Assembly (NCBI RefSeq): GCF_963678865.1
Contig: NZ_OY787459.1
Coordinates: 3,278,501 to 3,342,500, forward strand
From: Maridesulfovibrio sp.
Lineage (GTDB): Bacteria > Desulfobacterota > Desulfovibrionia > Desulfovibrionales > Desulfovibrionaceae
Direction: 5' to 3'
DNA length: 64,000 bases
This document shows, one piece after another, positions 18,007 to 26,003 of the stretch. The first letter of the stretch is position 1, and each line of letters opens with the position of its first letter. The position numbers and the translations under genes are program-made. A model generated the notes under the pieces. That model had not been told where the DNA came from and made no database searches. It worked only from the letters and a program-made list of their open reading frames with translations.

Positions 18007-19902
18007 ATGACTTCTAGGTTAATTTCCAAAAAATATACACTGCTATTAGCTGTATTCCTGCTTTTGGCAGCAGGGACTCAGGCCTTTGCCCAGCAGGCTG
18101 AAGAAGGCAAGGCTGCTGTAGGCGATCTTATTGCTGAATCTCTTGGCGAGCATAACAGTGAATGGGCTACTCACCTGATAAATCAGGCTCTTACTGATAG
18201 TGATCAGGATTGGAAAGATGTGAAAGGTAAGGAGCGTGTGCTGGTCAGCCCGAAGCAGGCTGCGCTTGGTGCTCTCCAAAAGAACCTTTACATTTCACTC
18301 TCGCGTGAAGATGCGAAAATCGCAGATGAGGCTATTCAGGAAGCCAAGGCTATTTTTCTTCCGGTATTTCGGGTTTCAGGAGACTTCACAAGTAAAACTG
18401 TGAATAAGCGCAGCAAAGAGGCTGTGATTATGACCAGCAAAAACTTGTTTACTCCTCCTACAAATATTCCGCCGAACCCGAATGTAACAACACCGCAAAT
18501 TACGCAGATCGGTTGGAAACAACAGGCGGAAGGGCAGCTTGAAACTCATGAAGTTTATGCTTCAAAGCCCGGTAAAGACGATCCTAGTTATGATGCCAAT
18601 ATGGATGTCGGCGTCACCCAGCAATTGCCTTGGGGACCGACCCTTGATCTGGGAGTGAATCTGGCTTGGAACGGAAATGAATATAATGAACATGGACACA
18701 AGCTTAAGAATCCCCGTCAGTGGACAATGGGTACTGTGCTTTCCATGGTAATTCCTCTGCCCTGGACACAGGGATTCGGTCCGGACTCAGCACAGGAACT
18801 TGCTCGTGATATAAGTGAAAAGCAAAGCGAGCAGTCTTTCTGGAACGTTAAGTCTACTATTAATTCCATCCTTTATCAGACTGACCATGCCTATTGGAAC
18901 CTTGTTGGAGCTTGTGAAGCCCTTAAAGTGGCAATTGAGAACCGCAAGATGGCCAAGAGTCAGCTTGATCGGATGGAGGCAATGTTTGCAGACGGAATGG
19001 CAACCAACTACAGCAAGCTGCAGAGTGAAGCAGAATATGCATCCGCAAAAATGGCCGAGGAAGAGGCCTTACGGACAATGCTGGACAGCAGCTACGCCCT
19101 TGCCGTTCTGGTAGATAGCGATCCTTCCCGGACACAGGCCAATCTTTACCTTCCCGGTAAGGAGATGGAGGGTGTGAAAGGTTTGGAACTGGAAGCCAGC
19201 GAAGCCAGGGATATGGCTATGAAAACCCGGCCTGAATTGAAATCCAGTAAGTTGGGAATTGAGGTTGCCGAACTTGAAAGGGACGTGAGTAAAAACAATG
19301 CCCGTCCGAATCTTAAGGCTTACACTTCTTGGAATGTTCGTCAGGAAGGGGCAACAGTAGGTTACAAAACTCCTGGTGACGCAATCGGTCACATGGCTGA
19401 TCCTGATCAGGTTATTCAGAGTTATTCCGGAGTATACAATTACCCTCTCTTTAACAGGTATTATGACGCCAAATACAAGAAGGCTAAGTTTTCCCTCACA
19501 GAATCCAAAATTGTGGAGAGTTCGGTTCAGAATAATGTAAATTTAGAAGTTGAAAACGCGCTTGCCTCCCTTGAGTCCGCGCGTTCCCGTTACGCATCAT
19601 CTGAACAGGCCCTTGAGTTCGCTCAGATTGCTTATGATCGTGTTTCAGAAAATCATGAAATGGGAGAAGCAACCGAATTTGAACTTAATGCCGGACTGCA
19701 GCGGCTCATGAATGCCAAGTTGGCATTTGTTCAGGTTCAGCTCGATCTGCGCAAAGCCACCTCCTCTCTTTATGCTGCTCTCGGGTCTATTGGAGATGAG
19801 CTGGTTAAGACTCAGGCTGAAGTTGGAGATTTTGAAAAATATCGTCTCGGACTGCTTAAGTCCGGTGGTGCCATGAATTTTTTCAATCTTGCTGAAAAAT
19901 AG
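18007..19902 (+). CDS. TolC-family outer-membrane factor 3
   Basis: 631 residues with a signal peptide (LLLAVFLLLAAGTQAFAQ). Corresponding motifs are DVGVTQQLPWGPTLDLGVNLAW, VKSTINSILYQTDHAYWNLVGACEALK and MFADGMATNYSKLQSEAEYASA, in the same order as in the two preceding factors. No base separates it from the stop of factor 2. The three paralogues are similar in length (630, 649, 631) but clearly diverged. They might form a heterotrimer or serve different peptide cargos; neither is shown by sequence alone. Confidence 0.9.
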   Translation: MTSRLISKKYTLLLAVFLLLAAGTQAFAQQAEEGKAAVGDLIAESLGEHNSEWATHLINQALTDSDQDWKDVKGKERVLVSPKQAALGALQKNLYISLSREDAKIADEAIQEAKAIFLPVFRVSGDFTSKTVNKRSKEAVIMTSKNLFTPPTNIPPNPNVTTPQITQIGWKQQAEGQLETHEVYASKPGKDDPSYDANMDVGVTQQLPWGPTLDLGVNLAWNGNEYNEHGHKLKNPRQWTMGTVLSMVIPLPWTQGFGPDSAQELARDISEKQSEQSFWNVKSTINSILYQTDHAYWNLVGACEALKVAIENRKMAKSQLDRMEAMFADGMATNYSKLQSEAEYASAKMAEEEALRTMLDSSYALAVLVDSDPSRTQANLYLPGKEMEGVKGLELEASEARDMAMKTRPELKSSKLGIEVAELERDVSKNNARPNLKAYTSWNVRQEGATVGYKTPGDAIGHMADPDQVIQSYSGVYNYPLFNRYYDAKYKKAKFSLTESKIVESSVQNNVNLEVENALASLESARSRYASSEQALEFAQIAYDRVSENHEMGEATEFELNAGLQRLMNAKLAFVQVQLDLRKATSSLYAALGSIGDELVKTQAEVGDFEKYRLGLLKSGGAMNFFNLAEK

Positions 19903-19929
19903 ACCTAACAACCAGAGAGCGCGGGATAA

Positions 19930-20943
19930 ATGAGGATAGGTATTTTTGCACATACTGAAAGTCAACAGGCCCGGGCTTTGGTTGAACTTTTTGATTCTGA
20001 ACAGGACACGCAATGTGTCCTGTTCGATTTGTCTATTCCATCTGACGCAGAAACATCTATATCCCCGGACAAACTCTTTTTTGCAGGTGAACGTGTTGAT
20101 ACTCTGGATGTAGCTATCCTGCATGGATATTCCTACGATAATCCGGTAGTTCCCCAAGCTGATGATTTTCAAGATTTCAGCGTATGGCAGTTTGGATATC
20201 TATCAACGCAACAAAACCAGAGTTACCTCTTCAGTCTATTTTCCGAAATGAGTCGCCGTGGGGTAGAGGTGTTGTGTCCTCCTCGGGCACATGTGCTATG
20301 CTACGAAAAGACACATCTGCTCTACCGGCTTAAGCGCAGTGGTGTATCCGTTCCCTCATTTATCCTTTCCAATACAATGGATGATGTTGTTGAGTTCGTA
20401 TCCAAGAATGTGTGCTCGGTATGGAGGCCATCAACCGGCAGGGCTTTGTGGCAGCTATTTACCGATCGTCAACGTGAATTTTTAATCAATGCCGATAAGC
20501 CTCCTGTTATGGTAGCCGAGACTGTAAAGGGGCCTTTTTGCCGTGTTTTCTCATTTAGAGGCGAACCTGTTATGGCCTTGAAAATGGGATACCCTAACGC
20601 TGAGCCTCCTGAAAATTTGGAAGTGTTATGGGAATATGAGCCTTCTCAAAAATTAAGGGAAGCGTGCAAATTGATTTACGATAGTAGTGATATCGGTTGG
20701 GCTCAGGTCATGGGTGTAGAGGGTGATGATACATTCTGGGTATATGATGTGGATACTGATCCTATTCTTAACTGGCTTCCTGACGCTCAGCGAGTCTCCC
20801 TGCTCGATTCATTGGCGCTTTTATTGGCAGGTAAACAGGGTGAGAAAAAACCACTCTTGGAAGCAGAGGAAAGATCCCCTCTTTTTTTAAGACGGATGTT
20901 GAGGATTTTGTTTGATTTTGAATACGCTAAGTATGGAAATTAA
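19930..20943 (+). CDS. Degenerate ATP-grasp-like protein, partner of the 3.5 kb ligase
   Basis: 337 residues with the same overall plan as the ligase at 3507-4499: a pre-grasp N-terminus (MRIGIFAHTESQQARALVEL), a central ATP-grasp region, and MVAETVKGPFCRVFSFRGEPVMALKMG corresponding to the ligase segment QECVKGPTIRVHIVGDQVVL. Two key residues differ. The ATP-binding Lys of VVKPASG is Arg in VWRPSTG, and the metal-binding DCNP is D275-T-D277-P. It may be an inactive binding partner or have altered chemistry. It is 27 bases after the third outer-membrane factor and 40 bases before the PP2C gene, so it belongs to the secretion locus. The homology is by my alignment and is only moderately certain. 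Confidence 0.65.
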   Translation: MRIGIFAHTESQQARALVELFDSEQDTQCVLFDLSIPSDAETSISPDKLFFAGERVDTLDVAILHGYSYDNPVVPQADDFQDFSVWQFGYLSTQQNQSYLFSLFSEMSRRGVEVLCPPRAHVLCYEKTHLLYRLKRSGVSVPSFILSNTMDDVVEFVSKNVCSVWRPSTGRALWQLFTDRQREFLINADKPPVMVAETVKGPFCRVFSFRGEPVMALKMGYPNAEPPENLEVLWEYEPSQKLREACKLIYDSSDIGWAQVMGVEGDDTFWVYDVDTDPILNWLPDAQRVSLLDSLALLLAGKQGEKKPLLEAEERSPLFLRRMLRILFDFEYAKYGN

Positions 20944-20983
20944 GATTATTTAACAACACGATTGGGATGTGGTGGTTGCAGGT

Positions 20984-21817
20984 ATGCAGAACAATGAGAG
21001 TTTGAAGATCAATTATATCGGAATGACCGATGTGGGGAATGTTCGTGAATTGAATGAGGATACGATCCTTGTCCACGGTGAAAACGGGCTTTTTGTTGTT
21101 GCAGACGGCATGGGTGGGCACGGTGCCGGGGATAAAGCCAGCCAGACTGTTTGTCAGGTTCTCGAAGACAGAATCGGTTCTGTGGATCCTGACCATGATG
21201 TTGAAGAAGATGATGATGCGACTGTAATAAATATTTTCGGAAGTGAAACAGAAGAAGACGATTCCGATGAAGCTACCAGTAACGAAGTTCCAAACCCGAT
21301 AGTCGATTCTGTCAGCAGTGCTGTTGTGGCTGCTAATTTTGAAGTTTTTCGCAAAAACAGTGAGGACGGTTTCAAAGAAGGTCAGGGTATGGGAACTACT
21401 GTGGCCGGAATGTGGGTCTACGGTGAAGGTGAGTACGCCTGCCTGTTTCATATCGGTGATAGCCGTGTGTATCGTTTCCGCAGGAATGAATTGGTCCAAT
21501 TAACTACGGATCATTCCATGTTTGAAGAATGGAAACGTAAAGGTCAGGTCGGGGAGCCTCCGAAAAAGAATATACTTATGAAGGCAATGGGGCCTTTTTC
21601 CCACATTGAACCGGATACTGTTATCTCCATGCTTACCAAAGGTGATATCTTTTTGATCTGCTCAGATGGACTGACAGGAATGATTACCGATGCCATGATC
21701 GCCGATATTCTGGCAAAGAGTGCTGATATAGATCAGGCATGCGCTAAGCTCATTGATGAAGCTAAAGCTCATGGCGGCAAGGATAATGTTTCAGTTATTC
21801 TGGTCCAGAGTATCTAG
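20984..21817 (+). CDS. PP2C-family Ser/Thr protein phosphatase
   Basis: 277 residues from ATG 20984 (a GTG five codons earlier is possible). All PP2C metal motifs are present: DVGNVRELNED, VVADGMGGHGAGD, HIGDSRVYRFR, TTDHSMF, ICSDGLTGM and GGKDNVSVI. An acidic insertion (VEEDDDATVINIFGSETEED) of about 40 residues interrupts the domain after the second motif. It should reverse the phosphorylation made by the kinase at the left edge. It closes the secretion locus; the tRNA-derived repeat begins 107 bases later. Confidence 0.94.
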   Translation: MQNNESLKINYIGMTDVGNVRELNEDTILVHGENGLFVVADGMGGHGAGDKASQTVCQVLEDRIGSVDPDHDVEEDDDATVINIFGSETEEDDSDEATSNEVPNPIVDSVSSAVVAANFEVFRKNSEDGFKEGQGMGTTVAGMWVYGEGEYACLFHIGDSRVYRFRRNELVQLTTDHSMFEEWKRKGQVGEPPKKNILMKAMGPFSHIEPDTVISMLTKGDIFLICSDGLTGMITDAMIADILAKSADIDQACAKLIDEAKAHGGKDNVSVILVQSI

Positions 21818-21924
21818 GGCTGCATGCATGTAATTTTTCCAGACTGTTTCATGCAAATGGAAACGGCCTAATCATTCGCATTAATATTTAGGGCAAAGTG
21901 CAGCCTTAGCCACCGAATTTAGAT

Positions 21925-22014
21925 AGAACGCAAGAAAGCCCAGCTTTATTTTTAAAGCTGGGCTTTCATTTGCTGTGGAGCTTCCGAGCAGGATTGAACT
22001 GCCGACCTTGTCCT
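21925..22014. repeat. Left copy of tRNA-Thr-derived direct repeat (candidate attachment-site remnant)
   Basis: This 90-base segment matches 28531-28621 with roughly 90 percent identity by eye. It contains the hairpin AAAGCCCAGCTTTA/TAAAGCTGGGCTTT and then 39 bases (21976-22014) corresponding to the 3' end, T-arm and part of the anticodon arm of the tRNA-Thr gene, including CCA. The similarity stops inside the anticodon stem. The rest of the gap 21818-22223 holds a GCTGTT-GAA-ACAGC hairpin and a 14-base palindrome ATTTGATATCAAAT (22138-22151), but no gene. Confidence 0.8.
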
Positions 22015-22223
22015 CAGTGCAGGGTGAATACGGCTTGGATGGGGTAACCTGTTCAATCCGTTTTTCATGGGGTGGTAAGTCTTTTGTATGCGGTGTCAGA
22101 TAGTTTGACTAGGTTGGCTGTTGAAACAGCTGCTCTTATTTGATATCAAATTCGACTTGAAGCGAATTGATTTTCAGGCAGCAGATGAACAGTCTTGAAT
22201 CTATAAATTTTAAGGGGTCGAAA

Positions 22224-22745
22224 ATGAAGAAACTGAAAACACTGGTTACATCAGCAATTGTTCTGGTCATGCTCATGGGCATGGCTGCCACCGCTAATGC
22301 ATGGACACTGTTCCTGCCCATTCAGGGATTTCATAAAAATGTAGAACGCGCCCTGCTGCGCGAAAAATATGAAGAGCCGCAGGAAGCCAAAGAGTACTGG
22401 GCCAAGGCCGCAGAACTGGGCGAAGAGTTGCTGGAATCCAACGATGAACGCACCTCGTACCTGATCGGAACCGCACGGGCTTATTACGGGCTGGGTGAGT
22501 ACGAAAAGTCCATCGGGCTGTATGAAAAGATTATTGAAATCAAAAAGGGGCAGAAGGTTGAAGACATAGCTGCTGATTATCCGTGGGTTTACGTTTATCT
22601 CGGCCTTGCCAATGCCAAGGTTGGCAACAATGTGGATGCCGTAAAGTACTGGAAGCAGGTTCCCCAAAAGATAGGCCCTGTTTACAACTCCATTCAGGAA
22701 CAGATCGGGGTGCTTGAGGGTAAACAGACAGCTGAAGTGAAGTAA
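22224..22745 (+). CDS. Exported TPR-repeat protein
   Basis: 173 residues. The start is chosen for AAGGGG eight bases upstream and the signal peptide MKKLKTLVTSAIVLVMLMGM...ANA. The mature part has two or three tetratricopeptide-like helical pairs (EEPQEAKEYWAKAAELGEELL, YLIGTARAYYGLGEYEKSIGLY, VYVYLGLANAKVGNNVDAVKYW). Such proteins are periplasmic scaffolds. Its stop overlaps the start of the methyltransferase, so the two are co-translated. First gene inside the tRNA-bracketed segment. Confidence 0.85.
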   Translation: MKKLKTLVTSAIVLVMLMGMAATANAWTLFLPIQGFHKNVERALLREKYEEPQEAKEYWAKAAELGEELLESNDERTSYLIGTARAYYGLGEYEKSIGLYEKIIEIKKGQKVEDIAADYPWVYVYLGLANAKVGNNVDAVKYWKQVPQKIGPVYNSIQEQIGVLEGKQTAEVK

Positions 22746-23500
22746 TGACCAACACTGTCGAATATCTGGACACACATGCCTATTGGGAAACTGTCTCTGA
22801 TTATGATCAGCAGGTTGTTTCAATTTTTGTAACTGAAAATGCAGTCACCGAGGCTTTGAGGGATTTTCCTGATAAGCCGGGGGTGACTGTAGCCGATTTC
22901 GGGTGCGGGGTTGGTAATTCCTTTAAACATCTTCGTGAATTCCGACGGGTTTATGCCGTGGATGCTTCCTCGAATATGCTGGAGCAGGCCAAGGCACAGC
23001 TTGAGGATAATGTGGAGCTTGTTAAGGGAAAGATTGAAGATACCAGATTGCCGGAAAAATGCGGCTTAACGTTGGGGCTGGCTTCAGTCATGCCGGAGAG
23101 CATCGACCATTTTCATGTGTTGATGGACAATCTGGTCCAGAATACCTTGGAAGATGGTACTATCATGTTGTTCCTGCCTTCTTTGGAATCGCGTACCTTC
23201 GCTTTCCAGACCTATGTTGACATTATGGTTGAGGAAGGTCGTAGTCAGGAAGATATCTATGCTGAAATCAGCAATGATATTCAGCGGTATCAGTTCAACC
23301 CTTTGGGTTTTATGCTTACGGATCAGGGAACCATGCAGAAGGCTTGGCTTTACGAGGAAATCAAGTACAGGCTGGCAGGGTATGGGTTCAGTTCCATTGA
23401 TATTAAGAAGTTTGAATGGGATTGGGAGAAGCAGATTAAAAAAACGAAATACGCCGAGTACCCTAAGCACTGGGGCTGGTTTGTAGTGATAAAAAGATAA
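22745..23500 (+). CDS. Class I SAM-dependent methyltransferase
   Basis: 251 residues. The SAM-binding motif I is VTVADFGCGVGNSFKHL, followed by VYAVDASSNMLEQAKAQL (motif II acidic residue) and later LTLGLASVMPESIDHFHVLM. The substrate cannot be told from sequence. It overlaps the TPR gene upstream and is followed after 12 bases by the first small Ser/Gly-rich secreted protein, so it may act in the same process, but it could equally be a small-molecule methylase. Confidence 0.88.
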   Translation: MTNTVEYLDTHAYWETVSDYDQQVVSIFVTENAVTEALRDFPDKPGVTVADFGCGVGNSFKHLREFRRVYAVDASSNMLEQAKAQLEDNVELVKGKIEDTRLPEKCGLTLGLASVMPESIDHFHVLMDNLVQNTLEDGTIMLFLPSLESRTFAFQTYVDIMVEEGRSQEDIYAEISNDIQRYQFNPLGFMLTDQGTMQKAWLYEEIKYRLAGYGFSSIDIKKFEWDWEKQIKKTKYAEYPKHWGWFVVIKR

Positions 23501-23512
23501 GGAGATCCACGC

Positions 23513-23869
23513 ATGAAAAAGAAATTAACCTCATTGGCAATAGTCCCCGCCTTGGCCCTGATAGCCCCGGCTGTTCCTTCCACTGTACAGGCAGATTCTA
23601 CCATTACCATAGAGCAAGCCGCCGACAACATCGAATCCGCAATCCACGATGCCATGAAAACCGCAGGCCGTGCGGGTAATCCAACCCTGTCGCAGCTTGG
23701 CGGGGTGCAATCGGGAAGTACATCCCATGATGCAGGCGGTGATGGAGCTGGCGGGGGAAGTAGTCAGAGTGGTTCTAGTGGTAGTTCGACTTCCAGCGGT
23801 TCAACTTCATCGGGTACGAGTTCGTCGTCAGGCGGCGCAGGTGGCCCCGGCGGTGGTAATAATGGTTGA
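23513..23869 (+). CDS. Sec-exported Ser/Gly-rich small protein, copy A
   Basis: 118 residues: a signal peptide (MKKKLTSLAIVPALALIAPA...VQAD), a conserved helical block (ITIEQAADNIESAIHDAMKT, AGRAGNPTLSQLGGVQSGST), then SHDAGGDGAGGGSSQ and a low-complexity Ser/Gly/Thr tail ending GGAGGPGGGNNG. AAGGAG precedes the start. Copy B shares this longer type of signal peptide; copies C to G use a different one. I do not recognise the family. A short amphipathic helix with a disordered tail suggests a surface or extracellular peptide. Confidence 0.85.
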   Translation: MKKKLTSLAIVPALALIAPAVPSTVQADSTITIEQAADNIESAIHDAMKTAGRAGNPTLSQLGGVQSGSTSHDAGGDGAGGGSSQSGSSGSSTSSGSTSSGTSSSSGGAGGPGGGNNG

Positions 23870-23963
23870 ATAAGTCATGGATGTATTAACACGATTCTAT
23901 AGTAACGTAGGGGGCGCAAAGTACGTACTGGGCACCGTTACAATGAGGTGTAGTGGAATGGAA

Positions 23964-24132
23964 GACGTAAGTTACGCGTCCAACCCTGAATGTATCAAAG
24001 AAGGATGAGACAGCAGTGCAGATAAAGTGGAGCTTATTTTTTCTTTGGTAATATTTGTGTCAGGTTTAACCATTAAACCGCAACCGCACCATCTCAACCA
24101 TCTTTGCAGGTACTTTCCGAGCCGCCGTGATA
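23964..24132. repeat. About 170-base direct repeat, first copy (mate at 27013-27186)
   Basis: From AAGACGTAAGTTACGCG through GAGCCGCCGTGAT this segment is nearly identical to 27013-27186. Both copies follow a small secreted protein gene (copy A and copy G), so they mark duplication of a gene plus its 3' flank. In the second copy the end completes a terminator hairpin (GCCGCC...GGCGG); here the hairpin partner is missing. The wider gap 23870-24171 contains nothing else I can support. Confidence 0.85.
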
Positions 24133-24171
24133 GAGTGAATTAAATTATAATCATTTTTAGGATATCCATTC

Positions 24172-24528
24172 ATGAAAAAGAAATTAACCTCATTGGCAAT
24201 AGTCCCTGCCTTGGCCCTGATAGCCCCGGCTGTTCCTTCCACTGTACAGGCAGATTCTACCATTACCATCCAACAAGCCGCAGAAAACATCGAATCCGCC
24301 ATCCACGATGCCATGAAATCCGCAGGCCGTGCGGGTAACCCGACCCTGTCGCAGCTTGGCGGTGTGCAATCGGGAAGCACATCCCACGATGCTGGCGGTG
24401 ACGGGGCTGGCGGGGGGAGTAGTCAGAGCAGTTCCAGTGGTAGTTCGAGCAGTGGGACCAGTGGTAGTACCGGGGGTAGTACTGGTGGGTCCAGTGGGGC
24501 TTCTGGTCAGGGAGATAGTCCAGATTAG
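24172..24528 (+). CDS. Sec-exported Ser/Gly-rich small protein, copy B
   Basis: 118 residues. The signal peptide is the same as in copy A, and the central block (ITIQQAAENIESAIHDAMKS, AGRAGNPTLSQLGG) is shared with all copies. The tail is SSSGTSGSTGGSTGGSSGAS and ends QGDSPD, so its 3' end matches copies C to E. It is therefore a hybrid: the 5' end is A-type and the 3' end array-type, as expected from recombination or gene conversion within the family. Confidence 0.85.
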   Translation: MKKKLTSLAIVPALALIAPAVPSTVQADSTITIQQAAENIESAIHDAMKSAGRAGNPTLSQLGGVQSGSTSHDAGGDGAGGGSSQSSSSGSSSSGTSGSTGGSTGGSSGASGQGDSPD

Positions 24529-24590
24529 ATTTATATTACAGGTACTTAGGTGGCATAATTAATATTCATTACTATTTAAATTGATGCATT

Positions 24591-24935
24591 ATGAAAACAT
24601 CCATACAAAGATTATTTCTCACCCTGCTCATCCTAGTGGCAGTGGCAACTATGGCACAGGCTGACACCATTACTATCCAACAAGCCGCCGACAACATCGA
24701 ATCCGCAATCCACCATGCCATGAAATCCGCAGGCCGTGCGGGTAACCCGACCCTGTCGCAGCTTGGCGGTGTTCAATCGGGCAGTACGTCCCATGATGCT
24801 GGCGGGGATGGTGCTGGCGGGGGATCGAGTCAGAGTAGTTCTAGTGGTAGTTCGAGCAGTGGTATCAGTGGTAGTACCGGGGGAAGTACTGGTGGGTCCA
24901 GTGGGGCTTCTGGTCCGGGTAATAGTCCAGATTAG
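24591..24935 (+). CDS. Sec-exported Ser/Gly-rich small protein, copy C
   Basis: 114 residues with the second type of signal peptide (MKTSIQRLFLTLLILVAVAT, cleavage near AQAD). The common block follows, with one change (SAIHHAMKS instead of SAIHDAMKS), then AGRAGNPTLSQLGG, GGDGAGGGSSQ and a Ser/Gly tail ending GPGNSPD. It lies in the tandem array. No convincing ribosome site is visible; the bases just before the ATG are AT-rich, as in the other array copies. Confidence 0.83.
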   Translation: MKTSIQRLFLTLLILVAVATMAQADTITIQQAADNIESAIHHAMKSAGRAGNPTLSQLGGVQSGSTSHDAGGDGAGGGSSQSSSSGSSSSGISGSTGGSTGGSSGASGPGNSPD

Positions 24936-24997
24936 ATTTATATTACAGGTACTTAGGTGGCATAATTAATATTCATTACTATTTAAATTGATGCATT

Positions 24998-25345
24998 ATG
25001 AAAACATCCATACAAAGATTATTTCTCACCCTGCTCATCCTAGTGGCAGTGGCAACTATGGCACAGGCTGACACCATTACCATCCAACAAGCCGCAGACA
25101 ACATCGAATCCGCAATCCACGATGCCATGAAATCCGCAGGCCGTGCGGGTAACCCGACCCTGTCGCAGCTTGGCGGTGTGCAATCGGGAAGTACCTCCCA
25201 TGATGCTGGCGGTGATGGGGCTGGCGGGGGATCGAGTCAGAGTAGTTCGAGTGGGAGTTCGAGCAGTGGGACCAGTGGTAGTACCGGGGGTAGTACTGGT
25301 GGGGCTAGTAGGGGTTCTGGCAATGACGGAAATAGTCCAGGTTAG
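24998..25345 (+). CDS. Sec-exported Ser/Gly-rich small protein, copy D
   Basis: 115 residues, signal peptide and core block as in copy C but with the usual SAIHDAMKS. The tail is SGTSGSTGGSTGGASRGSGN and ends DGNSPG, the most divergent tail in the array, with an Arg and a codon insertion that accounts for the 410-base spacing to the next unit. Confidence 0.83.
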   Translation: MKTSIQRLFLTLLILVAVATMAQADTITIQQAADNIESAIHDAMKSAGRAGNPTLSQLGGVQSGSTSHDAGGDGAGGGSSQSSSSGSSSSGTSGSTGGSTGGASRGSGNDGNSPG

Positions 25346-25407
25346 ATTTATATTACAGGTACTTAGGTGGCATAATTAATATTCATTACTATTTAAATTG
25401 ATACATT

Positions 25408-25752
25408 ATGAAAACATCCATACAAAGATTATTTCTCACCCTGCTCATCCTAGTGGCAGCGGCAACTATGGCACAGGCTGACACCATTACCATCCAACAA
25501 GCCGCAGAAAACATCGAATCCGCCATCCACGATGCCATGAAATCCGCAGGCCGTGCGGGTAACCCGACCCTGTCGCAGCTTGGCGGTGTTCAATCGGGCA
25601 GTACGTCCCATGATGCTGGCGGGGATGGTGCTGGCGGGGGATCGAGTCAGAGTAGTTCTAGTGGTAGTTCGAGCAGTGGTATCAGTGGTAGTACCGGGGG
25701 AAGTACTGGTGGGTCCAGTGGGGCTTCTGGTCCGGGTGATAGTCCAGATTAG
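25408..25752 (+). CDS. Sec-exported Ser/Gly-rich small protein, copy E
   Basis: 114 residues. The central block has the QQAAENIES variant shared with copy B, whereas the tail (SGISGSTGGSTGGSSGASGP) is that of copy C, again a mosaic. Signal peptide MKTSIQRLFLTLLILVAAAT. Last intact member before the truncated copy and the toxin-antitoxin insertion. Confidence 0.83.
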   Translation: MKTSIQRLFLTLLILVAAATMAQADTITIQQAAENIESAIHDAMKSAGRAGNPTLSQLGGVQSGSTSHDAGGDGAGGGSSQSSSSGSSSSGISGSTGGSTGGSSGASGPGDSPD

Positions 25753-25814
25753 ATTTATATTACAGGTACTTGGGTGGCATAATTAATATTCATTACTATT
25801 TAAATTGATACATT

Positions 25815-25925
25815 ATGAAAACATCCATACAAACATTATTTCTCACCCTGCTCATCCTAGTGGCAGCTACAACTATGGCACAGGCTGACAAAAAAACATG
25901 TAGGCCGCTTCAAAAAGACACTTAA
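25815..25925 (+). pseudogene. Truncated copy F, signal peptide only
   Basis: The array unit continues normally through its promoter-like leader and signal peptide (MKTSIQTLFLTLLILVAATT, MAQAD). Right after the cleavage site it switches to KKTCRPLQKDT and a stop. The core block and tail are missing, and a toxin-antitoxin pair follows within 80 bases. The abrupt junction at about 25890 marks the point where foreign sequence joins the array. A 36-residue exported peptide could still be made. Confidence 0.8.
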
Positions 25926-26003
25926 AATCATCTGTATCCTTGACGAGCATTGAAAACGATATTATTTTTGATGTTAAATAAGACACCTAAAAAGGAGTTG
26001 AAG

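Larger units (their letters stand above)
24529..25814. repeat. Tandem array, unit about 407-410 bases, of the small secreted protein gene
   Basis: Gene starts at 24591, 24998, 25408 and 25815 are spaced 407, 410 and 407 bases. Each unit includes the same intergenic stretch of about 60 bases (TTACAGGTACTTAGGTGGCA ... TTTAAATTGAT) before the ATG. Differences between units are few and mostly in the Ser/Gly tail, indicating recent tandem duplication or ongoing homogenisation. No strong terminator lies between units. Confidence 0.9.

Noticed and set aside
24529..25814. CRISPR array
   Set aside because: The repeats are about 407 bases and coding; there are no short repeats with unique spacers and no cas genes.
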